From: Planctomycetota bacterium
GTDB taxonomy: Bacteria; Planctomycetota; Phycisphaerae; UBA1845
NCBI GenBank assembly: GCA_016200265.1
Contig: JACQFE010000018.1
Location: forward strand, 1 to 64,000
Length of the DNA: 64,000 bases
Direction of reading: 5' to 3'
Shown here: piece by piece, positions 18,588-28,500 of the stretch
How positions within the stretch are numbered: the stretch's first letter is position 1
How the letters are laid out: each line of letters begins with the position of its first letter
Position numbers and translations under genes: made by a program
Notes under the pieces: generated by a model
What the model was told of the DNA's origin: nothing
The model's database searches: none
What the model saw: only the letters and a program-made list of their open reading frames with translations

Positions 18588-21500
18588 TCAGGCGGCCTTT
18601 TGTCGCCGCGAAAATGAGACTTTCGCAGCGCATAGCAGCAGCAGAGTCAATACGCAGGCTCCCCATTGCGAGAGCGTCGGGACGTTGATGCACTCCGGTG
18701 TCTGTATCACATCGACGTGCGTCTCACATGCTGATGTGTTTCCGCAATCATCGGTCGCCGTGCACGTAATCGTGAAATCCGTGGTGCCCGTGGGATCACT
18801 TAGCGTCAAACCATCGCTGCGCGTGCAATGCACGGTGCTTCCGCCGCACAAGTCGGTGCTAGTCGGCGGCGTGAAATGGAACGTTCGTCCGCCGCAGATC
18901 TTAAAATCCGCCGGACAAGCGGTAATGAGCGGCGGCGTTCGATCATAGTATTTGATGGTTTGCGTGCATTGTGAAATGTTCGGCTGGCCGGTGGCCACCG
19001 CGAGCGTACCTGAACCATCGGACGCCGAGTATGTGCGAGTGACCGTGAGCTTCGGTGGGGGGGTGATTCCTGCCACCACTGGGGTGGCCAGGCAATCGCC
19101 CGGAATCTCATGGACCTCGACGGTTACAATCGGACTTGGATCACAATTGTCAGTGACCGTGGGCACGCCGAAATCGCATGGAAGTCCGCACTCGCAATCC
19201 TTGTCGGGGGGGCATGTGATGCTCGGGGGTGTCGTATCCACGACTTTGATGATGAACGAGCAACTGGCCTGATTCCCGCAGTCATTCGTTACCGTGCAAG
19301 TGCGATCGATCTGATAGTCTTGCGGGAACTTGCCGGGGGTAATCACATCTCTGCACTGGACGTTCGGCGTGTGGCTGCATGGGTCCACGGGCGTTGCCAC
19401 AATGTTTCGACAAGCGGCATCATCGCACTCACAAACTCTGTCACCGGGGCAATTGATTCCGGGTGACTCGCAGTTGTGCTGGCAAACGCCCTTGGGATCC
19501 TTGCAGATATCGATCGTGCAGGCGTTACCATCGTCGAGACAGATGACGGGTGTTCCCGGCTGGCAACCTGTCAGCGCGTTGCAGACCTCTTGGCCGTTGC
19601 AACCCAAGCCGTCGCCGCATATGCCATTCTGCGGCGTATGAACGCAGGCGTTATTCACCTCATCACATGTGTCGATTGTACAGTTGATATCCGGCACTTC
19701 GTGGCAATCGCGAGGTTGTGTAACGCATTGCCCGCCTGCACAGTGTCCGAGTGTGCAGAACAAACCGTTGCTACAATCGTTGGCGTCATTGGGAACGGAT
19801 TGGCAGCCGAGAAGCAGGTCGCACAATTCATCCGTGCACGGATTGCCGTCGCCGGGGCAATCAGAATTCGACGGAAAATGCAGGCATGTATCGCCGGTCT
19901 CATCACATTGGTCCGTCGTGCAGTCCACGCCATCACTGCAATTGCGCGGACCGCCCACGCACGTTCCTGAGGCGCAATGGTCATTCACAGTACAATACAA
20001 CCCATCGTCGCAGGCATTGGAATCGTCGTTCACATTGATGCAGCCCGCCGTGGGATGACAAATCGTGTCGGTGCACGGGTTACCGTCCGCCGGGCATTGC
20101 GAGTCGTTGGGCGTGTGCACGCAGTTTCCGCTTCCATCGCAGGCGTCCGTCGTGCAATTGATCCCATCACTGCTGCAGGCGGTTCCCGCACCTGCGGGCG
20201 AGTAGACGCACTGCCCGCTCGGGCCGGGGTTCACACATTGAACGACGTAGCATTCCAAGGCCGGCGGACAGGGCTGAGTGGGACAAGCGCAGTCGCAAAG
20301 GTCGTGTACTTCGTCGCATGCGCACGGGGCCGTGCAGGGAGCCGAACCTGGAACGCAACCCGTTGTCGGATTGCCGTGTGCAGGATCACAGATCTCGCGA
20401 CCATTGCAAAACAGTCCGTCGTCGCATTTGCTGTTGTTTGGGGCATGCACGCAGGCATCGATTGTCTCGTCGCAGGAATCGTTGGTGCAGCCGATGCCGT
20501 CGCTGCAATCCCGCGGTGTCCCAGTACAGACACCACTCTGACAGGAATCTCCGACGGTGCAGAAAAGTCCATCGTTACAGCTCGTTCCGTTGGCAACGGG
20601 TTGCGCCTGGCAGGAATCCAGTGATTCGTTGCAAATTCCCACGTTGCATTGATTGGTCAATCCGCTGCAATCCACCGGCGTCCCCGCCTTGCATCCCGTG
20701 GTAGCATTCCCTTTGGTGGGGTTGCACGTCTCCACGCCGTTGCAGAACAAGCCGTCGTCGCAGGCCGCATTGTTGGACGTGTACGTGCATGTATCGGTCG
20801 CCTCATTACAGCCGTCGGTCGTGCATGTCTTGTGATCGTCGCATGGGGGCGTCCCCGCATGGCATGCCCCCCCCTGGCAGAACTCCATGCCATTGCAGTA
20901 CAACCCATCGCTGCACGAATTGCTGTCGTTGGACGTGTGCAAGCAGCCTACTCCCACCACGCAAGCATCGTCCGTACAGGGGTTGTTGTCGCTTGGGCAG
21001 AGCGAATCGTTCGGCACATGCGAACACGTGTAAGTTGCCGGAATCACGGAAAAATCCCGCGTGCAGGTGTCCACCGTACACGCGATCCCGTCGTCGCACG
21101 GATTGGGGTTGCAAGGATCCGCCTGGACGTCCGCGCCCTTGATCTGATTGTCCTGTGAGCCCAGTGAGGCTCCGTCCAGCTTGAACAAATGAAAGTGGTA
21201 CGGGCCGCCGGAAATGCTCGACGCTCCCAAACCGGCTCCATAGCCGATTCCCGCTCCCAGCGGATCGAGCCCAACCGAAACGTGACCGGCCACTTCGATC
21301 AGGATATTCGTTGACGAGGAAGTCCAGCTGATTACATAGTTCGCGTCGTCATCGGTACCGGTGTAGAAGGGCGAGCCGAATGCGATTGATGCGGCCGTAA
21401 TCGCCGCGTTACCGTAAATTTTGATCACGCGGTTGCCGAACAAGGTCTCGTACGCCGCGATCTTGGACGCCACTCCCCCGCCAATGCCAGGATCCGGCAT

Positions 21501-22055
21501 CGCATCGGGAACTGATGCGGTCATGCTGAACGATGCCCGCAAGGAGTTGCAAAGAGCGGCGTTTGCGCTTGGGCTGAACTCGTCCTCACAAGCCTCGGTC
21601 GTCAACAAATTAGTGAGAAGTCCGGCGCCATCTGTGATCGCATTGGCCGCATCGTACGCTTGTTGCCAGGAGGTTAGGAAATCGTATGCATGCACTCCGG
21701 CAGAGTGCTTGGTCGACTGATGGCTCATGGTCAACGTGTGCATATCGGACGGCGCGCCGGGAATGTCGGTCAGAATGATTCGCTGCGGCACTGACATGCC
21801 TTCCACATAAATTGAATTGTTCTGCTGCAGGATGCTGTTGATCCAGTGGAGAGGATCGGACACATTGGGATCTGCATTTGCACACTGCTTGAAATCTTTG
21901 CCTGCATTCGAATCGAGAAACACTTGTCCTGACGCGCTTGCCGCGGCGAACAAGGAGGCGATAAACAACCACGCGAGCAGTCGGCAATCGTTTTCGCCCA
22001 CTCGGAAGTGCAGCGGTTGGGGAGAAATCCGATGCGTATTTTTCTTCAGTCCCAT
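18588..22055 (-). CDS. Large secreted Cys-rich protein with HYR domains and IPTL-CTERM tail
   Basis: 1155 residues. A long signal peptide-like start (RLLAWLFIASLFAAASASGQ) is followed by an N-terminal domain of about 250 residues without known match, then roughly 15 units of CxDDGxxCTxDxC / CDDGLFCNGxExC type repeats, and two HYR-like repeats (PPSITCPPDKDCECGLPCD, TDNCDPSPIVTVE). The end VPTLSQWG, a hydrophobic helix and RRQ matches the IPTL-CTERM sorting signal, so it is probably anchored or processed at the cell surface. The ATG at 22055 has GGAGGAGG just upstream. Its stop is 28 bases from the kinase stop, convergent. Disulfide-rich fold and surface role are inferred. Confidence 0.85.
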   Translation of the reverse strand: MGLKKNTHRISPQPLHFRVGENDCRLLAWLFIASLFAAASASGQVFLDSNAGKDFKQCANADPNVSDPLHWINSILQQNNSIYVEGMSVPQRIILTDIPGAPSDMHTLTMSHQSTKHSAGVHAYDFLTSWQQAYDAANAITDGAGLLTNLLTTEACEDEFSPSANAALCNSLRASFSMTASVPDAMPDPGIGGGVASKIAAYETLFGNRVIKIYGNAAITAASIAFGSPFYTGTDDDANYVISWTSSSTNILIEVAGHVSVGLDPLGAGIGYGAGLGASSISGGPYHFHLFKLDGASLGSQDNQIKGADVQADPCNPNPCDDGIACTVDTCTRDFSVIPATYTCSHVPNDSLCPSDNNPCTDDACVVGVGCLHTSNDSNSCSDGLYCNGMEFCQGGACHAGTPPCDDHKTCTTDGCNEATDTCTYTSNNAACDDGLFCNGVETCNPTKGNATTGCKAGTPVDCSGLTNQCNVGICNESLDSCQAQPVANGTSCNDGLFCTVGDSCQSGVCTGTPRDCSDGIGCTNDSCDETIDACVHAPNNSKCDDGLFCNGREICDPAHGNPTTGCVPGSAPCTAPCACDEVHDLCDCACPTQPCPPALECYVVQCVNPGPSGQCVYSPAGAGTACSSDGINCTTDACDGSGNCVHTPNDSQCPADGNPCTDTICHPTAGCINVNDDSNACDDGLYCTVNDHCASGTCVGGPRNCSDGVDCTTDQCDETGDTCLHFPSNSDCPGDGNPCTDELCDLLLGCQSVPNDANDCSNGLFCTLGHCAGGQCVTQPRDCHEVPDINCTIDTCDEVNNACVHTPQNGICGDGLGCNGQEVCNALTGCQPGTPVICLDDGNACTIDICKDPKGVCQHNCESPGINCPGDRVCECDDAACRNIVATPVDPCSHTPNVQCRDVITPGKFPQDYQIDRTCTVTNDCGNQASCSFIIKVVDTTPPSITCPPDKDCECGLPCDFGVPTVTDNCDPSPIVTVEVHEIPGDCLATPVVAGITPPPKLTVTRTYSASDGSGTLAVATGQPNISQCTQTIKYYDRTPPLITACPADFKICGGRTFHFTPPTSTDLCGGSTVHCTRSDGLTLSDPTGTTDFTITCTATDDCGNTSACETHVDVIQTPECINVPTLSQWGACVLTLLLLCAAKVSFSRRQKAA

Positions 22056-22478
22056 AGCTTCCTCCTCCACGGTTCCGTAGCGTGACCGTACTAGATTTCG
22101 ATTCTCTGGTTGTTGGACAAGCGATTCTCTAGACTGCCAGAATCGACATGCCTAGGCCGCTCAGTATCCCCGAACGGCCGGATTTATTCAAGCGACAAAT
22201 TAGGGATTTCGTTTTGATTTGAACTGAGCCAGGAAACTGCGGCACGCCAACGCCAATGTTCTGACGGGTCAGATGTTCCGGTAGATAACGACCGCCGCAT
22301 CTCATATTCTCGGACGTTGTGCGTTTCCAGTCGGGCGCTGTCCGCCACAGCGATCTGGCGTGTGCAGTGATTCAAATGTGGTGCGGCGTGAGACTTTGTG
22401 CGGAATCCAGCGGGGCCATGCAACAATCGAAGGGCGCTCGCCGAATTTCCGTGGATCCGAATCGATTCCGTCAAGCCG
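22056..22478. other. Intergenic region between two Cys-rich protein genes
   Basis: About 420 bases with no convincing coding frame. It must hold the promoter of the 22055 gene, but no strong -35/-10 pair was recognised, nor any repeat. Confidence 0.4.
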
Positions 22479-24344
22479 CTACAGCTTACCCATGGGTTTG
22501 GAGAAACGAAGTCTCGCGCCGATCAAGAGCAGCAAGCAAATGATCGTCGCTCCCCACGCTGACACCGTGGGAACCGATGTACATCCCGAATCATTTACGG
22601 TGACATCCGTATTGCAGGAAGAGTGATTCCGGCATTCATCCGTGGCCTGGCACGTTATCGTCAGCGTACTTGCCTGAGAAGGCGCCGGGGCGTCCAGAGG
22701 TTGGCCGTCGCTTCGCACGCAGTTCATGGTGCAAGAGCCGCAGAGATCAGTGCAGCTTGGTGGGGTGAATTCAATGGTACCGCCGGCGCACACGGAGAAA
22801 TCCGGTTTACAGGTTCCAATCACTGGAGCCGTGGTATCGAAGTACTTGACGGTTTGGATGCACTGGGTCGAATTTGGTTGTCCGGAGGCAACGGCTAAGG
22901 CAACGGCGCCGTCGGTGGCGGTATAAGTTCGTTTGACAGTCAGTTTTGGAGGCGGCGTGATACCGGCCACCACAACTGCGGCCAGGCAATTGCCTGGAAT
23001 CTCCTGCACTTCCACCGTGACGATGGGACTGGGGTCACAGTTGTCAGTGACGGTAGGTTGGCCCAGGTCACACGGTTGTCCGCACTCGCAATCTTTGTCC
23101 GGCGGACAGGTGATGATCGGAGGCTCCGTGTCGACCACGCTGATGCGTTGAGTACAGCTTGCTGTGTTTCCGCAATCATTGGTTATCTTACATGTGCGGT
23201 CGATGGTGTAGTCCTGTGGGAACTTTCCGGGCGTCGTGACGTCGTCACAATGGACGACAGGGTGGACGCTGCAATCGTCAATCGCTTGAGGATCAGTGAT
23301 TCGACAGGGGGCGTCATCGCACTCGCACGACTTGTCGGGCGGGCAAATGATGCCGGGCGTCGCGCAAACGTGTTGGCAACTGCCAGTCGTTTTGCTGCAA
23401 ATCTCCTGGGTGCATGCATTGCCGTCGTCGGGGCACACGACCGGTGTGTGCGAGCAGCATGCCGTGGCCGGATTCTTGTCGTTCACGCATACATCCGTGG
23501 TACACGCATCCTGATCGTCACAGGAGATCGGCGGTACGTTTCGCACCACGCCATCTGTTCCGCGACAAGCGTTTACGGTGATACAGTCGCTGGTGTGCGA
23601 GCAGATACCTGCCGAGCAGCAATCCGTCGTGCAAGTGTCGTTGTCGTTGCAATTCGGCACAAAAGTGCCGGAACTGGCGGTCACGATGTCATCGTTCCCG
23701 GGGCAGTCTGAACATCCGCTATCGCAAAGATCTCTCTGCGCAAAGCTGAATGTGTTCGGGAGATTCCCCACATTCGACGCTAGAATCGTGTAGATGTTTC
23801 GATCCGCCACCCGAACCAAGCCTTCTCGTGCTGTGCCGGGGAGCGAAAGCCCGGAACCAGCATCGCCACACGCTTTTCCGCTGGGGCCGACCAGACATGG
23901 AAACACACAGTTGGCACCGGTCGCAGCATTGCACACGCCGCCGCTATTCGTGCAGACCGCATTGCCGGAAATCAGGATGATTGGCAAATTTCCGATTGCC
24001 GGATCCCGCACTGTACCCAGGACCATGTCAAACGCACCTCTTACGAGGACGGGATCTAACAATTGGTCGAGGTAACGAAATGTCGCCGTGCAGTTCAACG
24101 TTTCGCCTACGCAGGCACTGGAACACGCGGCCGTGGCACCGTTCCCGTGTTCGAGCTTGTTACAGATGTTTGCGCCGGGAGTCGCCGGACCGCAACTTTG
24201 TCCGCTGGCTGTGCTGCTTCCAGCCGCCAAAATGCCCGCCGATATTATCCACAACGATCGGATCATTGCGGCTCGATATCGGCGCGACGTATACGCGAAG
24301 TCATTCCATCTACCAAAGAAGAATCCCGTTCTTCGCATTGCCAT
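22479..24344 (-). CDS. Secreted Cys-rich HYR protein with IPTL-CTERM-like tail
   Basis: 621 residues, a shorter relative of the preceding protein. The signal segment is IRSLWIISAGILAAGSSTASGQ. Middle repeats include CSHTPVVCPDDGNAC and CNDNDTCTTDCC, then HYR-type units (PPIITCPPDKDCECGQPCD, TDNCDPSPIVTVE) and the terminal VPTVSAWG, hydrophobic helix and basic end (RLRFSKPMGK). The last ~250 residues are very similar to those of the 18588-22055 protein, so the pair is a tandem duplication with diverged N-terminal parts. ATG 24344 is favoured over the longer frame because GGGGAGGG lies immediately upstream, though ATG two codons later is equally possible. Confidence 0.82.
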   Translation of the reverse strand: MAMRRTGFFFGRWNDFAYTSRRYRAAMIRSLWIISAGILAAGSSTASGQSCGPATPGANICNKLEHGNGATAACSSACVGETLNCTATFRYLDQLLDPVLVRGAFDMVLGTVRDPAIGNLPIILISGNAVCTNSGGVCNAATGANCVFPCLVGPSGKACGDAGSGLSLPGTAREGLVRVADRNIYTILASNVGNLPNTFSFAQRDLCDSGCSDCPGNDDIVTASSGTFVPNCNDNDTCTTDCCSAGICSHTSDCITVNACRGTDGVVRNVPPISCDDQDACTTDVCVNDKNPATACCSHTPVVCPDDGNACTQEICSKTTGSCQHVCATPGIICPPDKSCECDDAPCRITDPQAIDDCSVHPVVHCDDVTTPGKFPQDYTIDRTCKITNDCGNTASCTQRISVVDTEPPIITCPPDKDCECGQPCDLGQPTVTDNCDPSPIVTVEVQEIPGNCLAAVVVAGITPPPKLTVKRTYTATDGAVALAVASGQPNSTQCIQTVKYFDTTAPVIGTCKPDFSVCAGGTIEFTPPSCTDLCGSCTMNCVRSDGQPLDAPAPSQASTLTITCQATDECRNHSSCNTDVTVNDSGCTSVPTVSAWGATIICLLLLIGARLRFSKPMGKL

Positions 24345-24975
24345 ACCCTCCCCGGAATTGAACTCACCCCCGACGCCTATGATCGCCACGACACTGTCAT
24401 GCTAACATCATCATGACAGCGGCAGACGCTTTACCACGCCCGCCGACAACCGCCGCGCTCCAGCGCTCTTCATTGCTCGATGTTACATCGAGGAACTTTG
24501 CGAGCCGATTTCCGCGCCGCGGTGGACGAATGGCGTAGTCCGCCTATCCATTGACTAGTCAATCTTAGGTAGGCAACCCGCGCAAGAAAAACACGAAATT
24601 CTCTGGTGTCAGTTGCGATGCCCCGTTGCCTCCAGCCCCTCCCCATCGCACAAAGTCGCTTTTAATTACGCTACCGATAATCGGGGCAATTCACAAGGCT
24701 GATTGCCGGTTTGGAGCCCCAAAAGTGAGTCACGAATACATTGCGCCAAGGTCTTATAAGAAAAGCGTCCGTTCTTGGGCCGATAAGTAATCAAGATCTC
24801 GATGAGAATTGTAACTGAGAGTTCCCATACGTCCGTTCATCAAATGGCGTTTTCAGCATGACAGCCCATTGGAGTTGGCTGACGGTCCAGGAAGAAATGG
24901 GAAAGTCCATCGTTTTTCGAGCGCGCGCCGAGATGCGCTGGTCGTTTCGCCGCCCATCAAGCTTTTTGGAAGTCA
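24345..24975. other. Long noncoding gap with two perfect palindromes
   Basis: No gene is seen in these ~630 bases. Two palindromes stand out: a 15-mer TCGATGTTACATCGA (24477-24491) and a 12-mer TTGACTAGTCAA (24551-24562). They could be operators or chance. The gap carries the start region of the leftward Cys-rich gene. Confidence 0.45.
24551..24562. promoter_or_regulatory. Perfect 12-base palindrome, possible operator
   Basis: TTGACTAGTCAA is a perfect inverted repeat in the long gap upstream of the leftward Cys-rich gene, roughly 210 bases before its ATG. It has the form of a dimeric repressor site, but no regulator can be named. Confidence 0.25.
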
Positions 24976-25533
24976 TCATCGCAGCACGCGTGGGAAAATG
25001 AAATTTCGATCGCAATAATCGGCCGTAAGTTGAACGTAGGAGGATGCAATCGACTCCGCACTCTCCAAGCCAAGCTTCTTCTGAACACTTCGAATGGCCG
25101 ATTCGCTTTCGCCCTCGATTTCCACAAAGAGTCCGAGCTTGGCCGGTTCATCGAGCTCGATTTGGCAATCGTCCAGCGACCAGCTCTCGCGTCTTTTTTC
25201 GTATTCGAGAACTACGATAAAGCCCAGGCGCTGAAGAATTTGAACCCCCATTTGCGCGTTATCGATTCGCGTTTCAAGTTCTTCGCGTGATTTCACGGCC
25301 CCGATGACCGGCGGCCCCTTGAATGTCCATATCGCTTTTTCTTTTCCGTCGACATTTCGGGCCGCGCGAACGCGCAGCCCGAAACCTTGCCTGCGAAGCG
25401 AGCCGTCGGGGCGATCCAGAATCCAATTGGTTTCGACAACATCATCGATGCGCTGAGCGTGCAACTCGATCAGTCGCCGTCGCACCGGCTCGTGCGAAGC
25501 GATGCGGAGTTTGATCTCGATTTCGGTGGGCAC
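24976..25533 (-). CDS. cyaB: CYTH-domain protein (CyaB/triphosphatase superfamily)
   Basis: 185 residues. The ExExK signature EIEIK is at residues 4-8, and other charged tunnel strands follow (LRVRAARN, WTFKGPP, SREELETRI, LEYEKRRE, IELDE, LGLFVEIEGE). This is a CYTH fold binding triphosphates with metal, found in class IV adenylyl cyclases and inorganic triphosphatases; the annotation cyaB is a family label. It lies 15 bases downstream of leuS on the same strand, so co-transcription is likely. Which reaction it does cannot be told. Confidence 0.88.
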   Translation of the reverse strand: MPTEIEIKLRIASHEPVRRRLIELHAQRIDDVVETNWILDRPDGSLRRQGFGLRVRAARNVDGKEKAIWTFKGPPVIGAVKSREELETRIDNAQMGVQILQRLGFIVVLEYEKRRESWSLDDCQIELDEPAKLGLFVEIEGESESAIRSVQKKLGLESAESIASSYVQLTADYCDRNFIFPRVLR

Positions 25534-25548
25534 GATATGGGCTCGTCA

Positions 25549-28500
25549 TCAAACGATGATGTTCACAAGCCGACCCTTCGCGACCACGACTTTGCGAGGG
25601 GATCGATTTTCCATTGCGGCCATCACCTTGGCATCGGCCATTGCCGTCGCCTGAACGGCGTCATCGTGCGCATCCACATCAACCATGATTTTGGCCTTGA
25701 TTTTGCCGTTGACTTGCACGGCGATCTCGACCTGTTCATCGCGTGCGAGCCTTGGGTCGAACGCAGGCCAGGGTTCATACGCCAGTGATTGCGAATGCCC
25801 CAGCCGCGACCAAAGCTCTTCGGCCAAATGCGGTGCGAACGGGGCCAGCACGAGAACAAACGGTTCCAGCACTGCCCGCGAGCGCTGCGTGACGCGCGTC
25901 ATGGTGTTGACGAAGTCGAACATCGCAGCGATGCCCGTATTGAGCTTGAGCTGCTCCAGCTCTTCGGTCACCTTCTTCACCAGCTTGTGCAGGGCGCGGA
26001 GTGTGGCATCGTCCGGCGAATCATTGGTCAGCGAGCCGCTTAATTCGCCGGTCGATTCATCAACAAAGAGCCGCCAGATGCGTTGGCACAATTTGTGCAA
26101 TCCCGGCACGTCGCGCGTGTTCCACGGTTTGGCCATATCCAGCGGCCCCATGTACATCTCGTAGAGCCGGAAAGTGTCCGCCCCGTATTCGGAAATGATC
26201 TCATCGGGATTGACCACGTTCTTGAGCGATTTGCTCATCTTGGCCACGATGCGCGTGACCGGCTCGCCGCCCTGCCGAAGTACGAACAAGTCGTCGCCGC
26301 GTTCTTCGACGGCGTCCGGGCCGACGGTTAATCCCCTCGCGTCGCGGAATGCAAAGCCCTGGATCATTCCCTGATTGAACAGTTTCTGGAACGGCTCGAC
26401 GGTCGAAACAGACCCAAGATCGAAGAGCACTTTGTGCCAGAATCTCGCGTACAGAAGGTGAAGCACGGCGTGTTCGGCGCCACCGACGTATAAATCGACC
26501 GGCATCCAATATTGATCCGCGCCGCGATCACAGAAGTTGTTCGCGTTGTGCGGATCCATGAACCGCAAGTAGTACCAGCATGAACCGGCCCACTGCGGCA
26601 TGGTGTTGGTGTCGCGCTGATAACGCTTACCGTTGCGAACCACGCTGAGCCATTCCTTCGCTCGCGCTAGCGGCGGCGCAGGCAGCGATCGAGCGTCGTC
26701 TGCAGACGCCGTCGGCTTGAAGTTTTCCATCGCCGGCAGTTCGACGGGCAGTTCATCATCCGGAACGACGATGGTTTCGCCGTCTTCGCCGTGCAGTACA
26801 GGGAACGGCTCACCCCAATATCGCTGCCGACTGAATAGCCAGTCTCGCAATTTGTAATTGACGGCCTCTCGACCCAGGCCCATTCGCTCCAGCCATCGCG
26901 TGATCCGTTCTTTGGCGCCTGGCGTAGTTAGTCCGTTAAGTTCGCACACATCCTTCAGCGCGATTGGCGCGCTGGAAGCGGGCGAGTTCACCGCGATGCT
27001 TTCCTCGACAAACGCCGCACCCCATGAGGCCGGGTGCGTGACGTAGTGTTCAATGAGACGTTCAGCGCCGACAACGTTTTTCAATACGGACGCGGTCTTG
27101 TCGCTCAAGTGTTTCGATTGCTCACGATGCGCTTGGACGCTGTCGCGAATCTCCGGATTCTCCTTGAGAAGACGCTCGAATCCTTCCATCGCAGCTCGCT
27201 GAGTTTGTTCCGCATAAGCGGCCACACGCTGGGCAATCCATTCCGCAGTGGGCTTCACGACGGCGACAATGGGAATATTCATTGCCGTCGCGAATTCGAA
27301 GTCGCGTTCATCGCTTCCGGGCACGCCCATGATCGCGCCCGTGCCGTAGCCCATCAGCACATAGTCGGCGATCCAAATCGGCACCGGCTGGCCGCTCACC
27401 GGATTCAATGCATACGCGCCGGAAAATACGCCGGTTTTCTCCTTACTGTCCGCCGTGCGGGCCATATCGCTTTTTCGAGCAGCGGCGTGCACATAGCGAG
27501 CGACCTCGGCGCGGTGATCGGGCGTGGTCAGCGAATCGACCAGCGGATGCTCAGGCGCGAGGACCATGTAGGTCGCACCGAAAAGCGTGTCGGGCCGCGT
27601 GGTGTAAATGCGAATCACGTCGTCGAGCGATTCGAGCGGGATATTCAGTGCCGGCGATTTTCCGCTCGCGCGATGCACGAATCGACCGTCTTTTACGTCC
27701 CAACGATCGGCGAGAAAAAACACGGCGTCCGCGCCCACGCTCCTGCCGATCCAGTTGCGTTGCATGAGTTTGATGGGTTCGGGCCAATCGAGACCTTCGA
27801 GATCGCTCAATAGTCGGTCGGCGTATTTTGTGATGCGCAGCATCCATTGTCGCAGCGGTCGCCGAAACACGGGATGCCCGCCGCGATCGCTGCGACCTTC
27901 GCTGTCCACTTCTTCATTGGAGAGCACGGTGCCAAGCGCTGGACACCAATTGACCTGCACGTCGGCGAGATAGGCCAGGCGATAGCCGTCCAAAATTTGA
28001 CGACGCTGCGTTGGGGTCGCATGCTTCCACGAGACTTGAGATGCATTACGTTCACCCTTGCCCTCTCCCTGAGTGGGCAAGGAGGCAGACCCCCCCTTTG
28101 GGCTCCCGCTTTGGTCGCCCTCAGCCACCCTTGGTAAGGGGGGAGGCTGGCGCTTCCCGCTTTCGAATTCCGCGATTAGCTCACCGATCTGCCTGGCGCG
28201 GCCGCGAATCTTTCGTCCGTCTGGCCCGATCCACTCGCACTCCTCGTCGTACCAGCTTTCGAACATCCGCGCGAACATCCACTGTGTCCATTTGTAGTAG
28301 CTCGGATCGCACGTGGCGATTTCGCGGCTCCAGTCGTACGAAAAGCCGAACTGCTTGAGCTGCCGGCGGAACATCTCGATGTTCTTTTTCGTGGTGACGG
28401 CCGGATGCACGTTGGTCTCGATCGCGTATTGCTCGGCCGGCAGACCGAAGGCGTCGAATCCCATCGGGTGAAGCACGTTGAAACCGCGCATCCGCTTGTA

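Noticed and set aside
19110..20624. Several rightward frames rich in Ala/Val or Cys/Arg
   Set aside because: Reverse-strand readings of the Cys-rich repeat gene at 18588-22055.
22184..22474. Leftward frame of 96 codons in the gap
   Set aside because: No ribosome site, no motif, low-complexity composition.
27034..27813. Rightward open frame within leuS
   Set aside because: Antisense frame over a well-supported essential gene.
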